A DNA stretch of 28,349 nt, taken from assembly GCA_947427325.1 (NCBI GenBank), contig CANEHP010000005.1, forward strand, positions 1 through 28,349, read 5' to 3'. Below are positions 14,578-21,903 of this stretch, piece by piece (the stretch's first letter is position 1; every line of letters starts with the position of its first letter). The DNA comes from an uncultured Clostridia bacterium. GTDB taxonomy: Bacteria; Bacillota; Clostridia; Oscillospirales; Ruminococcaceae. The position numbers were made by a program, and so were the translations under genes. The notes under the pieces are model-generated. The model ran no database searches. It was not told the origin of the DNA and was given only the letters and a program-made list of their open reading frames with translations.

Positions 14578-15559
14578 TGGGAATAAACAATTCCTTATAC
14601 ATATCCACCGCAAAATCATCGGTCATTCCCGAAATATAGTCGCAAACAGCCCTTTCCTTTCCGTCTTTTTCCGCAATATTTACATACAGAGGGGGCATTT
14701 CTTCCGGGTGTTTTCGGTAATATCCGTACAGGTTTTCCACCACATGGCAGGCCTTGTCCTTTTCCGCTGTAGTAGCCTTTGCATAATATACATTCTGAAA
14801 CATAAAGGAACGGAGCAGGTCATGCGCCTTTTGGATTTCCTCGTCATATTTTATTTCATTTTTATCGCTGCTGTTTTCAATAACGGAATTAACCAAAGTA
14901 GTTATTCTCTGCGATTTTGTATGTCCCAAAACATCGGCGACTTCCTTTGGCAAATCCTCTTCTCTGAGCACGCCGCCCCTTATGGCGTCCTCAATATCGT
15001 GGTTTATGTAAGCGATTTTGTCAGACAGCTTTACAACTACGCCCTCTAAGGTGTCGGCGGTCATATTTGTATGGCAGAGAATGCCGTTTTTAACCTGCGG
15101 CGTAAGGTTAAGCCCCTCTCCCTCGCGCTCTATGCGCTCTACAACTCTTACGGACTGCTCATAGTGCTTAAATCCGCCTTCGTACAGATCCGCCAAGGTC
15201 CTTTCTCCGTCATGCCCGAAGGGGGTATGACCCAAATCGTGCCCTAAGGCGATTGCCTCCGTCAGATCCTCGTTAAGCCTTAATGCCCTTGCCACAGTTC
15301 TTGAAATCTGCGCAACCTCAAGGGTATGGGTAAGTCGGGTGCGGTAGTGGTCGGATTTCGGAATAAGAAAGACCTGTGTTTTATGCTTCAGGCGGCGGAA
15401 GGAATTACAGTGTATTATTCTGTCCCTGTCCCTTTGAAAATCTGTTCTTACGGGACAAGGCTCTTCCTCTCTTTCTCTTTTTCCCGCGTCAATGCTTTTG
15501 CAGGCAAAGGGGGACAGCATAAGCTTTTCGTTTTTTATTGTAACCTCTCTTGGCAGCAT
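14564..15559 (-). CDS. dgt: Deoxyguanosinetriphosphate triphosphohydrolase-like HD protein
   Basis: HD-domain hydrolases of this family split dNTPs, classically dGTP, into the deoxynucleoside and triphosphate. The product is 331 aa, matching the short dGTPase group of Firmicutes. The N-terminus has the family motif FQRDRDRIIHCNSFRRLKHK. The HD metal site is visible as TRLTHTLEVAQISR and GHDLGHTPFGHDGE, with a later DKIAYINHDIEDA. The ATG follows AAGGAGATTTTGTT. The gene lies upstream of dnaG with a 160-bp gap, the common clostridial arrangement, suggesting a link between dNTP pool control and replication. An 18-bp duplication covers its stop codon. Confidence 0.93.
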   Translation of the reverse strand: MLPREVTIKNEKLMLSPFACKSIDAGKREREEEPCPVRTDFQRDRDRIIHCNSFRRLKHKTQVFLIPKSDHYRTRLTHTLEVAQISRTVARALRLNEDLTEAIALGHDLGHTPFGHDGERTLADLYEGGFKHYEQSVRVVERIEREGEGLNLTPQVKNGILCHTNMTADTLEGVVVKLSDKIAYINHDIEDAIRGGVLREEDLPKEVADVLGHTKSQRITTLVNSVIENSSDKNEIKYDEEIQKAHDLLRSFMFQNVYYAKATTAEKDKACHVVENLYGYYRKHPEEMPPLYVNIAEKDGKERAVCDYISGMTDDFAVDMYKELFIPKSWI

Positions 15560-15683
15560 AACAAAATCTCCTTATGTATTATGTAAAGATCAGCGACAAT
15601 ATTTTTGCAAAAGGAATTTTTCTTCCTATAAGTATATACTTCAAAAAAATACTTTTTCCTTTATTTTTTTGACAATTTTATTA

Positions 15684-15705
15684 TTTTTGTGCATCTGCAC
15701 AAAAA
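15684..15705. promoter_or_regulatory. Perfect palindrome upstream of dgt
   Basis: TTTTTGTGCA, two central bases and TGCACAAAAA form a perfect 22-bp inverted repeat. It lies about 125 nt upstream of the dgt start, just upstream of a possible -35 box (TTGTCA on the minus strand, near 15670-15675). No T-tract follows the stem on either strand, so an operator is more likely than a terminator. The rest of the 328-bp gap from dgt to aroK is AT-rich, apart from the small element at 15753-15812. Confidence 0.45.
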
Positions 15706-15752
15706 ATCTCCCAAATAGCTATTAAAAATGAGCAAAATGACAAGACAAAATA

Positions 15753-15812
15753 TAGGCAACACCGTATAAGACTGCAATCTGATTAAGAATTAGTATTATA
15801 CAGCGTTACCTA
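15753..15812. mobile_element. 60-bp palindromic MITE-like element (family C)
   Basis: TAGGCAACACCGTATAA (15753-15769) and TTATACAGCGTTACCTA (15796-15812) are inverted repeats with three transition differences, each compatible with a G-U pair in RNA. The interior holds GAATTAGTAT, the same terminal motif as elements B and D in this window. It is non-coding. Confidence 0.65.
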
Positions 15813-15887
15813 AAAGCTCCGATATTTTTCAACGAGGCACAATTTCCCGCATTCCCTTGCAGCGGAAATATAAGATTTCTATTAAAA

Positions 15888-16388
15888 TTACATAGTAGCC
15901 GCCCTGATAATCTTTTCAACAATCTGCTCGCAGCTTTTACCGGCACAGTCAACTTTTATATCGGCATATTTTGCATACAGGGGCGTACGCTCCGCCATAA
16001 TTTCCTCTAAGGATTCGCCTCGGCGGCAGGCTATGCCTCTGGTTTTTATATTGGCAAGGCGCATCTGCAAATTGTAGATAGGCAGATCGAGATAGATGCA
16101 TATTCCGTTTCGTTTAAGATATCTCATACCCTTTTCGCAGAAAACCGCACTGCCTCCCGTGGCAATTACCATATCTCTTTCTTCCGAAACGGAAAGAAGA
16201 GCGCTTTCTTCAAAACGCTTAAAATTTTCCAGGCCGTTTATATCAATTAACCGCTGCAGCGTGTTTCTCTGCTGAACTTGAATAATTAAATCCGTATCGA
16301 TAAAGCCCGTGCCTAAGGCCTTTGCCAAAAGAACGCCGACAGTGCTTTTACCGCAGCCGGGCATTCCTATAAGAATAAGATTTTTCAC
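15888..16388 (-). CDS. aroK: Shikimate kinase
   Basis: Shikimate kinase phosphorylates shikimate with ATP in the pathway to chorismate and aromatic amino acids. The product is 166 aa, the normal length. The Walker A motif GMPGCGKST starts at about residue 8; GFIDTD follows with the shikimate/Mg-binding Asp. FKRFEE carries a substrate Arg, and TGGSAVF matches the GGG substrate loop with one Gly replaced by Ser. The lid segment with CRRGES and the RTPLYAKYAD helix complete the fold. It is not next to other aro genes; aroQ is about 7.5 kb away on the same strand. Confidence 0.93.
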   Translation of the reverse strand: MKNLILIGMPGCGKSTVGVLLAKALGTGFIDTDLIIQVQQRNTLQRLIDINGLENFKRFEESALLSVSEERDMVIATGGSAVFCEKGMRYLKRNGICIYLDLPIYNLQMRLANIKTRGIACRRGESLEEIMAERTPLYAKYADIKVDCAGKSCEQIVEKIIRAATM

Positions 16389-16437
16389 TTTTACAGTATT
16401 TCCCCTTTAAAATTCGTGCCGTTAGGGCAGTTGTGCA

Positions 16438-16530
16438 GAAATGCGCCCGCTTTCGGAGAAGCTGTGCCGGGTTTTGCCCGTTTTCGGAAGAGCCGTGCCG
16501 AAAATGCGCCCGCTTCAGAAAAGCTTTGCT
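16438..16530. repeat. About 31-bp imperfect tandem repeat, three units
   Basis: Three related units with the pattern ATGCGCCCGCTTTCGG, then GAAGCYGTGCCG, lie at about 16438-16469, 16470-16500 and 16501-16530. They fill most of the gap between aroK and the APH-like gene, starting about 28 bp downstream of the latter's stop codon. Confidence 0.6.
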
Positions 16531-16557
16531 CCCTCGCTCTGACGCATCACTGACCTA

Positions 16558-17535
16558 TCAATACCAAATAGGAACAGCGCTTTGATATTTTTCATAATCA
16601 TCTGAAATTTTCTTTGCCCTTATTAACGCTATACCCAAATCTTCCTTACTTTCTGCGGCGTCTATGTCGCTTAAGGCTCTGTAGGTACTGTAAAAGCACA
16701 GCAGCTCGAAAAAGTCCTTAGGCAGACCGCCGTTATACAGCCCCTTAAATACGCCTTTTATAAACGGCAGACTGTAGCTGTCGGAAAGAGAAACCAAATC
16801 GGTAACGGGGTCGTCCCATTGTGCGGAATCAAGAGGCAGTATTCCCACATTTAAATCACTGTCCAAAAATAACGAATTGGCGGAAAAGTTTCCATGAACG
16901 GCGGCAGCAGGGCGGTTTTCGGGCAAGGCGTGATATTTTTTCATAAAGTCCGCAGCCTCCTTAAATCCCTCATATTGAATACCCTTTTCAACCAGCCTTG
17001 CAAGTATAATAAAAATATCCTCATGCACATTAAGAGCGTCTTCTGCTTCGGGAAGAACAGAATGAAGCTTTCTCAGCTGCTTTCCGGCTTCAATGCCAAA
17101 GGAAAGCTGATGGGAGGTGGAAAACTCGGGAAGCCGTCTTGCCAAATTATCTCCGCAGAAAAAGTTGTACAAGCTGTACACCATTGTATCTCCAAGATAC
17201 GCCCCCACCTCCAGCGGAGAAGAAACATAAGCCCCGCCTTCGTTGAATATTCTGTCGGCAAAGGCGGCAAGCTTCGCTTCCTCTGAAAAATGAGCAGAGT
17301 CATCGGTACGCAAAAGATAGGTTTTTCCGTTTTTAGTTACAGTGTAGAGCCTTAAGCCTTCGGATCTCTTTTTTTCCTTTCGAGGCGGCAAATTTATAAC
17401 TCCCGTTCTGACTTTGTCGCTGTCGGGAACATAGCGTGTTTCGGGAAAGAACCTGTTGATTTTTTCCCACTGTTCAAAATGCTCTATATGAGACATCTGT
17501 TTTAGCTCTTTATCGGTAATTCCGTTATACTCCAA
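16558..17535 (-). CDS. APH/choline-kinase-fold protein with degraded catalytic motifs
   Basis: The product is 325 aa. The frame starts at a TTG (17535) preceded by AAGGACGGTGAG; the first ATG (residue 14) has no ribosome binding site. The overall pattern is that of the aminoglycoside phosphotransferase / choline kinase family: an N-lobe with YTVTKNGKTYLLR, then VHGNFSANSLFLD and GILPLDSAQWDDPVTDL. In active members the catalytic loop reads HGD and the metal-binding segment ID(F/W). Here these are H214-G-N216 and L233-P234-L235, so both key aspartates are replaced. N220 is kept. I infer a pseudokinase or a much changed enzyme. It lies just downstream of galU on the same strand (57-nt gap), so a role linked to sugar nucleotides or cell-surface polymers is possible. 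Confidence 0.72.
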   Translation of the reverse strand: MEYNGITDKELKQMSHIEHFEQWEKINRFFPETRYVPDSDKVRTGVINLPPRKEKKRSEGLRLYTVTKNGKTYLLRTDDSAHFSEEAKLAAFADRIFNEGGAYVSSPLEVGAYLGDTMVYSLYNFFCGDNLARRLPEFSTSHQLSFGIEAGKQLRKLHSVLPEAEDALNVHEDIFIILARLVEKGIQYEGFKEAADFMKKYHALPENRPAAAVHGNFSANSLFLDSDLNVGILPLDSAQWDDPVTDLVSLSDSYSLPFIKGVFKGLYNGGLPKDFFELLCFYSTYRALSDIDAAESKEDLGIALIRAKKISDDYEKYQSAVPIWY

Positions 17536-17592
17536 GTTCTCACCGTCCTTAATTAAGGCTTTAAAATATGCTCTGCCGACAAAGCCTTTATG

Positions 17593-18465
17593 TCAAAGCC
17601 TTGTCCTGCAAATTTCCTTAAGATATTCACGAAAGCCGTTTCCCACCTCGGGATGCTCAAGACCAACCTCAACAACAGCCTTCAGAATGCCAAGCTTGTT
17701 GCCCATATCGTATCTTGTGCCGGTAAAGTCAACGCCCACCATTCCTTCGGTGCGGGCAAGCTCCTTCATAGCGTCGGTAAGCTGATATTCCCCGCCTGCG
17801 CCCACGGGAAGTCTTTCGAGAATTTCAAATATTTTCGGAGGCAGTACGCATCTGCCCAAAATGGAAAAGTTGGAGAACATTTCCTCCGGTTTTGGCTTTT
17901 CGATCATATCGGAAATTCCGTATATGTTATCGTGAAGATGGCTGACCTTCATACTTGAGTATTTTACAACAAGCTCGGTGGGAACCTCCTTCATAGCCAC
18001 AGCGCCCTTGCCCGTTTCCTCAAAGGCACGGCAGACCTGTGCGGCGGCGGGATCTTCTCCGATTATAACATCGTCGCCGTAAAGCACCACAAAAGGCTCG
18101 TCGCCGATAAAGGTTCTGGCGGACATAACGGCGTCTCCCGTGCCTTTCATTTCCTGCTGGCGAACAAACTGAATTTTTGCAAGCTTCGGTATACCTCTGA
18201 CTGTCTCAAGAACATCCGTTTTTCCGGATTTTTCAAGCTGTCTTTCCAAATCCGGGGAGCGGTCAAAATGATCCTCCACAATATTTTTACCTCTGCTCAG
18301 TACAATCAGAATATCCTCGATTCCCGCTTTTGAAATCTCTTCCACAATATATTGAATGGCGGGCTTGTCAACGATAGTCAGCATTTCCTTTGGCATTGAC
18401 TTGGTGGCGGGCAGTACGCGAGTGCCAAATCCCGCAGCAAGAATAACAGCTTTTTTTACCTTCAT
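17593..18465 (-). CDS. galU: UTP-glucose-1-phosphate uridylyltransferase
   Basis: GalU makes UDP-glucose from UTP and glucose-1-phosphate, feeding polysaccharide, teichoic acid and glycolipid synthesis. With ATG at 18465, preceded by AAGGAAG, the product is 290 aa, the family norm. The nucleotidyltransferase signature AAGFGTRVLPATKSMPKEML starts at about residue 9. VVLYGDDVIIGED carries the metal-binding aspartates, and GGEYQLTDAMKELA and FTGTRYDMGNKLGILKA are typical of GalU. A TTG at 18489 opens the frame earlier but lacks a ribosome binding site. The gene is driven by an array of promoter-like repeats at 18519-18760. Confidence 0.96.
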   Translation of the reverse strand: MKVKKAVILAAGFGTRVLPATKSMPKEMLTIVDKPAIQYIVEEISKAGIEDILIVLSRGKNIVEDHFDRSPDLERQLEKSGKTDVLETVRGIPKLAKIQFVRQQEMKGTGDAVMSARTFIGDEPFVVLYGDDVIIGEDPAAAQVCRAFEETGKGAVAMKEVPTELVVKYSSMKVSHLHDNIYGISDMIEKPKPEEMFSNFSILGRCVLPPKIFEILERLPVGAGGEYQLTDAMKELARTEGMVGVDFTGTRYDMGNKLGILKAVVEVGLEHPEVGNGFREYLKEICRTRL

Positions 18466-18518
18466 TTTTTCTTCCTTATATGTATACAAATTTGAATTTT
18501 AAAAATTTATCAAAGGCT

Positions 18519-18760
18519 ATTATAAGAATATTTTGCTCTGCAAAATTCGATACCACTGAAAAGATAAAATGTTCTCAGACATTTAAATAAATTCTTCCTC
18601 TTTAGGCAATCTGAGGTTATTATATCATAAAAAGAGAATTTTGCTTTGCAAAATTCGATACCGCTAAAAGATAAAATGTTCTCAGACATTTAAATAATTT
18701 TTCCTCTTTCCGCAGCCTGAGGTTATTATATCATATAAAAGAGGATTTTGCAAGGTGAAA
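18519..18760 (-). promoter_or_regulatory. galU: Tandem promoter/operator array upstream of galU
   Basis: Reading toward galU (minus strand), three TATAAT boxes occur at 18725-18730, 18619-18624 and 18519-18524, spaced 106 and 100 bp. The first has TTGCAA as -35 with a 17-nt spacer. The first two have the extended TGATATAAT form. After each of the first two follows a conserved transcribed segment: CCTCAG, an AAAGAGGAA stretch, then TGTCTGAGAACATTTTATCT. CTCAG and CTGAG could form a 5' hairpin. The palindrome ATTTTGC-N3-GCAAAAT precedes the second and third -10 boxes (18638-18654 and 18530-18546). The same array, in the opposite strand direction, lies before fba at 26992-27234. Confidence 0.8.
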
Positions 18761-18769
18761 TTTGATTAT

Positions 18770-19167
18770 GGTTCTACTCCGGAAATCATAATGGATTTAT
18801 TAACAGTGTTTTCGCTTTGCGGCGGGGATTTTTTTATTTTTTTCAAATTGCTTTGAACATTGCCTTTCCCGTCTTGCGACGGGGTGCGCTCCCCGTAGGG
18901 GCTTAGGGGGACAATCCCCGCTTTGACGGGTTTGCAGTTTCCCCCCCTCTCCCCTGGGACGACAGGATGTCGTCGGGAGCAAACCCAAAGTGCTGCAAGG
19001 ATGCGGCACCGACAAGGTTTGCTCCCTGTCACCCTAAGCTTTGCGAGAGCGCACTCCGTCGCAAGACGGGAAGGCGGTTTTCAAAGCAATTTGAATAAAA
19101 TAAAAAATTCCCCGCTGCAAAGCGAAAACGCTGTTAATAAATCCATTACGATTTTCGGAGTAGAATC
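18770..19167. mobile_element. 398-bp non-coding element with ~120-bp terminal inverted repeats
   Basis: The arms run from 18770 to about 18895 and from about 19043 to 19167 and match in inverted orientation with roughly one difference in ten. Both outer ends carry TTCTACTCCG; shared inner blocks include TAATGGATTTATTAACAG, TTTTCGCTTTGC and CCCGTCTTGCGACGG. The 150-bp centre has its own inverted repeats, such as GGGAGCAAACC with GGTTTGCTCCC and GACGACAGGATGTCGTC. No frame has a ribosome binding site or a recognisable protein. It lies between the galU promoter array and the riboswitch promoter. A large MITE or a long structured RNA are both possible. Confidence 0.75.
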
Positions 19168-19181
19168 TATTTTTAAACCCC

Positions 19182-19211
19182 TTGACAAAAAAAATCCCGC
19201 TATGTTATAAT
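19182..19211 (+). promoter_or_regulatory. Sigma-A promoter of the riboswitch-transporter unit
   Basis: A perfect TTGACA (19182-19187) and a perfect TATAAT (19206-19211, extended as TGTTATAAT) are separated by 18 nt. Transcription would start near 19218, just before the aptamer. The promoter begins 15 bp after the end of the 398-bp element. Confidence 0.85.
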
Positions 19212-19231
19212 TTAAATAAAGAATATTGCAA

Positions 19232-19339
19232 AACAAAGGGAGTAGCTTGCGTGGGACAAATCCTGTGTTTACTTTGCCGTCAGTACGGTTTTTCAAATGT
19301 GAAAAACTCGGCTTTGTATGTAAAAAGCGAGACTTTGTT
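19232..19339 (+). promoter_or_regulatory. yybP-ykoY (Mn2+) riboswitch aptamer
   Basis: The closing stem pairs AACAAAG (19232-19238) with CTTTGTT (19333-19339). The family's conserved blocks are recognisable in order: AAAGGGAGTAGC, then GCCGTCA, a hairpin TTTTTCA-aatg-TGAAAAA, CTCGGCTTTGT and AGCGAGACTTT. They match the Lactococcus lactis yybP-ykoY aptamer as I remember it. Such aptamers bind Mn2+ and usually switch genes on when Mn2+ is high. Here the expression platform is the terminator at 19322-19379, which overlaps the 3' part of the aptamer. The downstream gene is the Na/Pi-cotransporter-like gene at 19522. Confidence 0.85.
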
Positions 19340-19379
19340 GTTATCGTTTGATCACAGCAGAGTTGTCGCTTTTTTGTTT
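19322..19379 (+). terminator. Riboswitch terminator (expression platform)
   Basis: AAAAAGCGA and ACTTTG (19322-19337) pair with CAGAGT and TCGCTTTTTT (19357-19375), followed by a U-rich run. The left arm uses bases of the aptamer's closing stem and last conserved block, so aptamer folding and termination exclude each other. This predicts antitermination when the ligand is bound. Confidence 0.75.
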
Positions 19380-19422
19380 GTCCTGTCATATCTGAACACA
19401 CGGAATCTACATTGATTAAATG

Positions 19423-19504
19423 TTATACCAATACCCAATGCCCGACTGAAACAGAAAATCTTTGCGGTCTGATTTTCGCAAGGCTTTGCCTGTTTTCAGT
19501 ATAA
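19423..19504. mobile_element. Element-B-related palindrome inside the transporter leader
   Basis: TTATACCAAT opens and CAGTATAA closes this 82-bp stretch. The inner arms are ACTGAAACAG (19445-19454) and CTGTTTTCAGT (19490-19500). The core AATCTTTGCGGTCTGATTTT is shared with the elements at 6480-6554 and 28279-28349. It sits between the riboswitch terminator and the ribosome binding site of the next gene, so it is part of the leader RNA when the switch is on. Confidence 0.7.
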
Positions 19505-19521
19505 AAAGAAAGGACTGTAAA

Positions 19522-21294
19522 ATGAGTATTTTTGATGTTTTGACAATGATAGGCGGATTAAGCCTGTTCCTTTTCGGTATGAACGTAATGGGACAAGCTC
19601 TGGAGCGGCGGGCGGGAGAAAAATTCCGCAGGGTTCTTGGCAAATTTACCACAGGCAAAGTAAGAGGCATTTTGACAGGGCTTGGCGTAACGGCAGTTAT
19701 TCAAAGCTCGTCAGCGGTTACCGTTATGGTGGTGGGCTTTGTCAATTCGGGGCTGATGACGTTAAGACAGGCAATAAATGTTATTATGGGCGCAAATGTG
19801 GGAACTACCGTTACCGCCTGGCTGCTGAGCCTTGCGGGAATTGACAGCGGAAATTTTTTTTTAGCGCTTCTGAAGCCCTCCTCCTTTACTCCTGTTTTGG
19901 CTTTAACAGGCATTATTCTTTATATGTTCTGCAAAAACAGCAGGAAAAAGGACAGCGGCTTGATCTTATTGGGTTTTGCCACTCTTATGTTCGGAATGGA
20001 AACAATGACGGGAGCCGTCTCCGTACTTGGCAAGCTTCCCGAATTTCAAAACCTGTTTATTCTCTTTAAAAATCCCGTTCTTGGCGTATTGGTGGGAGCG
20101 GTGCTTACGGCAGTCATACAGTCCAGCTCCGCCTCGGTGGGAATATTGCAGGCTCTCGCCTCAACGGGAAAGGTTTCCTATGGCGCTGCTCTGCCCATTA
20201 TTATGGGACAGAATATCGGAACATGTATAACCGCCGTTATTTCTTCGGTAGGGGCTAACAAAAACGCAAAGCGGGCGGCTGCCGTCCATTTGCTGTTTAA
20301 CATAATGGGAACTGCCTTTTGCCTTGCAGTATATATGATATTCACATCCTTTTTTCCTTTGCCGATTTTAGACGATCCTGCGTCCCTTTTGGGCATAGCC
20401 CTGTCCCACTCTGTGTTTAACGTTTTGTGTACCGTTATAATGCTGCCGTTGTCGGATCTGCTTGAAAAGCTTGTAACAAAAATTGTTCCCGATTCCCGTA
20501 ATTCCAACAAATCAGAGGTTTATACAAAATTGGACGAACGCTTGCTGGCGACTCCTCCTGTGGCATTGGAGCAGTGCTGCGCCGTAGCCTATGAAATGGC
20601 GGAGATATCCGTTTCTTCAATAAATGACGCCGTCAGAGCTTTTACCGACTACTCTCCCGCTATTGCGGAGTCTGTTCGCACAAAGGAAGAAAAAACCGAT
20701 CGATGCGAGGATATTTTAGGCACATATCTTGTAAGGCTCAGCGCAATGCGCATAAGTGCAGAGGGCAGCAGGGAGGCTGCAAAGCTGCTGAAAATAATAG
20801 GCGACTTTGAAAGAATATCCGACCATGCCGTTAACTTATTAGAAGCGGCAGAGGAAATTAAAAATAAGGATTTGCATTTTACCGCCGCCGCACTTTCGGA
20901 ATTAAGGGTGCTGACTGCGGCCACGGAGAAAATTTCCGAATTGGCGTTAAAGGCGTTTTTGAACAACGATATTGATGCCGCACTGTCGGTTGAGCCTTTA
21001 GAGGAGGTAGTTGACAAGCTTAAGGAGGAAATTCGCTCCCGCCATATTAAGCGCTTGCAGCGGGGGGAGTGTTCAATCGGCGCAGGCTTTGTGCTTTCCG
21101 ATATGCTGAACGATCTTGAACGTGTTTCTGACCATTGCTCCAATATTTCCCTATGTATAGCGGATATTGCCCATAACAATATGGATATGCACCGCTCCCA
21201 GCGTGAACTGCACCAAAACAGCGAAGGATTTAAGAAGCGCTTTGAGGAATACTCTCGGATTTATAATTTGCCTGTTGAATCTTGTGCCGATTAG
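19522..21294 (+). CDS. Na/Pi cotransporter family protein with PhoU-like C-terminal domain
   Basis: The product is 590 aa with ATG at 19522 (AAAGGA upstream). A frame from 19462 is open but runs through a mobile palindrome. The N-terminal membrane domain has the two inverted repeats typical of the NptA/PNaS family: QSSSAVTV at residues 61-68 with GANVGTT, and QSSSASVG at 200-207 with GQNIGTC. About eight to ten membrane segments are visible. The C-terminal part (about 345-570) is helical and resembles PhoU (FERISDHAVNLLEAAEEI and LERVSDHCSNISLCIADI). The family moves phosphate with sodium; in Firmicutes its direction and substrate are often untested. The upstream Mn2+-type riboswitch suggests a link to metal homeostasis. 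Confidence 0.9.
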   Translation: MSIFDVLTMIGGLSLFLFGMNVMGQALERRAGEKFRRVLGKFTTGKVRGILTGLGVTAVIQSSSAVTVMVVGFVNSGLMTLRQAINVIMGANVGTTVTAWLLSLAGIDSGNFFLALLKPSSFTPVLALTGIILYMFCKNSRKKDSGLILLGFATLMFGMETMTGAVSVLGKLPEFQNLFILFKNPVLGVLVGAVLTAVIQSSSASVGILQALASTGKVSYGAALPIIMGQNIGTCITAVISSVGANKNAKRAAAVHLLFNIMGTAFCLAVYMIFTSFFPLPILDDPASLLGIALSHSVFNVLCTVIMLPLSDLLEKLVTKIVPDSRNSNKSEVYTKLDERLLATPPVALEQCCAVAYEMAEISVSSINDAVRAFTDYSPAIAESVRTKEEKTDRCEDILGTYLVRLSAMRISAEGSREAAKLLKIIGDFERISDHAVNLLEAAEEIKNKDLHFTAAALSELRVLTAATEKISELALKAFLNNDIDAALSVEPLEEVVDKLKEEIRSRHIKRLQRGECSIGAGFVLSDMLNDLERVSDHCSNISLCIADIAHNNMDMHRSQRELHQNSEGFKKRFEEYSRIYNLPVESCAD

Positions 21295-21385
21295 TATGCG
21301 GCATTCGCATAGGCGATATACCTGTTTGCGATATTTTAAGCCGGCTAAGCCGCTCCGCAAATGTCAGCTGTAAACTGTAAACTTC

Positions 21386-21426
21386 AATAAAAAATCCCCC
21401 TGCTTTTTACAGAGGGATTTTTTATT
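21386..21426. terminator. Bidirectional terminator between convergent genes
   Basis: AATAAAAAATCCCCCTG (21386-21402) pairs with CAGAGGGATTTTTTATT (21410-21426) around a short loop, with one mismatch. A T-run follows the GC stem on both strands, so it can end both the Na/Pi-type gene (plus) and the efp cluster (minus). Confidence 0.85.
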
Positions 21427-21438
21427 TGTTTAAGGAAT

Positions 21439-21861
21439 TTATTCCTCTTCGCCTTCTTCAAGCCCGCTAAGGTCAAACTCCAGCGGTTCGCCGCAGTTGG
21501 GGCAGAGAATGCCGCCCGCAACGATAACGTCAAAATCAACTACCACAGTGTTGCTGCATTTGGGACAGGTAATTTCATAAACATCCTCCTCGTCATCGCC
21601 GCAGCAGTCGCATTCATCATGATCATGACCGCATTGGCATTCGCCGTAAACCTCTTCCTCAAGCTCAAGAACGGCGTCGTCCAAATCGCCCACAACATCC
21701 GCCATATCGTTAAGATCGCTGTCCATATCCTCCACTTGATATGCAATATCGTTAAGCACATCAAGAACGGCAAGGAGAACCTTTCCCTCCTTGGTAGCCT
21801 CGTCAAGCTTTAAGCCTTCTGCAAGTCCCTTGATGTAGGAAACTTTTTCCGTAATGTTCAT
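21439..21861 (-). CDS. CD1247-like zinc-ribbon protein
   Basis: The product is 140 aa. The N-terminal 75 residues (MNITEKVSYIKGLAEGLKLD, then an acidic helical DMDSDLNDMADVVGDLDDA stretch) match the CD1247 N-terminal domain found in Clostridia. The middle is Cys/His/Asp-rich, with CQCGHDHDECDCC. A zinc ribbon of type CPKC-x18-CPNC closes the fold, before an acidic tail. The function is unknown. The gene follows efp after 42 nt on the same strand, an arrangement often seen in Clostridia, which hints at a role near translation or at simple co-regulation. The terminator at 21386-21426 ends the transcript. Confidence 0.82.
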   Translation of the reverse strand: MNITEKVSYIKGLAEGLKLDEATKEGKVLLAVLDVLNDIAYQVEDMDSDLNDMADVVGDLDDAVLELEEEVYGECQCGHDHDECDCCGDDEEDVYEITCPKCSNTVVVDFDVIVAGGILCPNCGEPLEFDLSGLEEGEEE

Positions 21862-21903
21862 AGTTTTACCTTCTTTCTGTTAAACGGAGCACTGTCTGAA
21901 AAA

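Noticed and set aside
12649..16388. A macromolecular-synthesis operon including rpsU, as in E. coli
   Set aside because: Only dgt, dnaG and rpoD are together; rpsU is 11 kb away with its own promoter and terminators.
18519..18760. CRISPR-like repeats upstream of galU
   Set aside because: Repeat units of about 100 bp are continuous and contain promoter elements; there are no spacers.
18770..19167. Small coding frames within the 398-bp element
   Set aside because: Frames of 71-95 codons on both strands lack ribosome binding sites and follow the inverted repeat rather than any protein pattern.
19251..19415. A 54-codon frame starting at GTG with GGGAG 8 nt upstream, containing a CxxC motif
   Set aside because: The frame lies exactly over the yybP-ykoY riboswitch and its terminator. 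The GGGAG is part of the conserved aptamer block, so the apparent ribosome binding site is explained by RNA structure.
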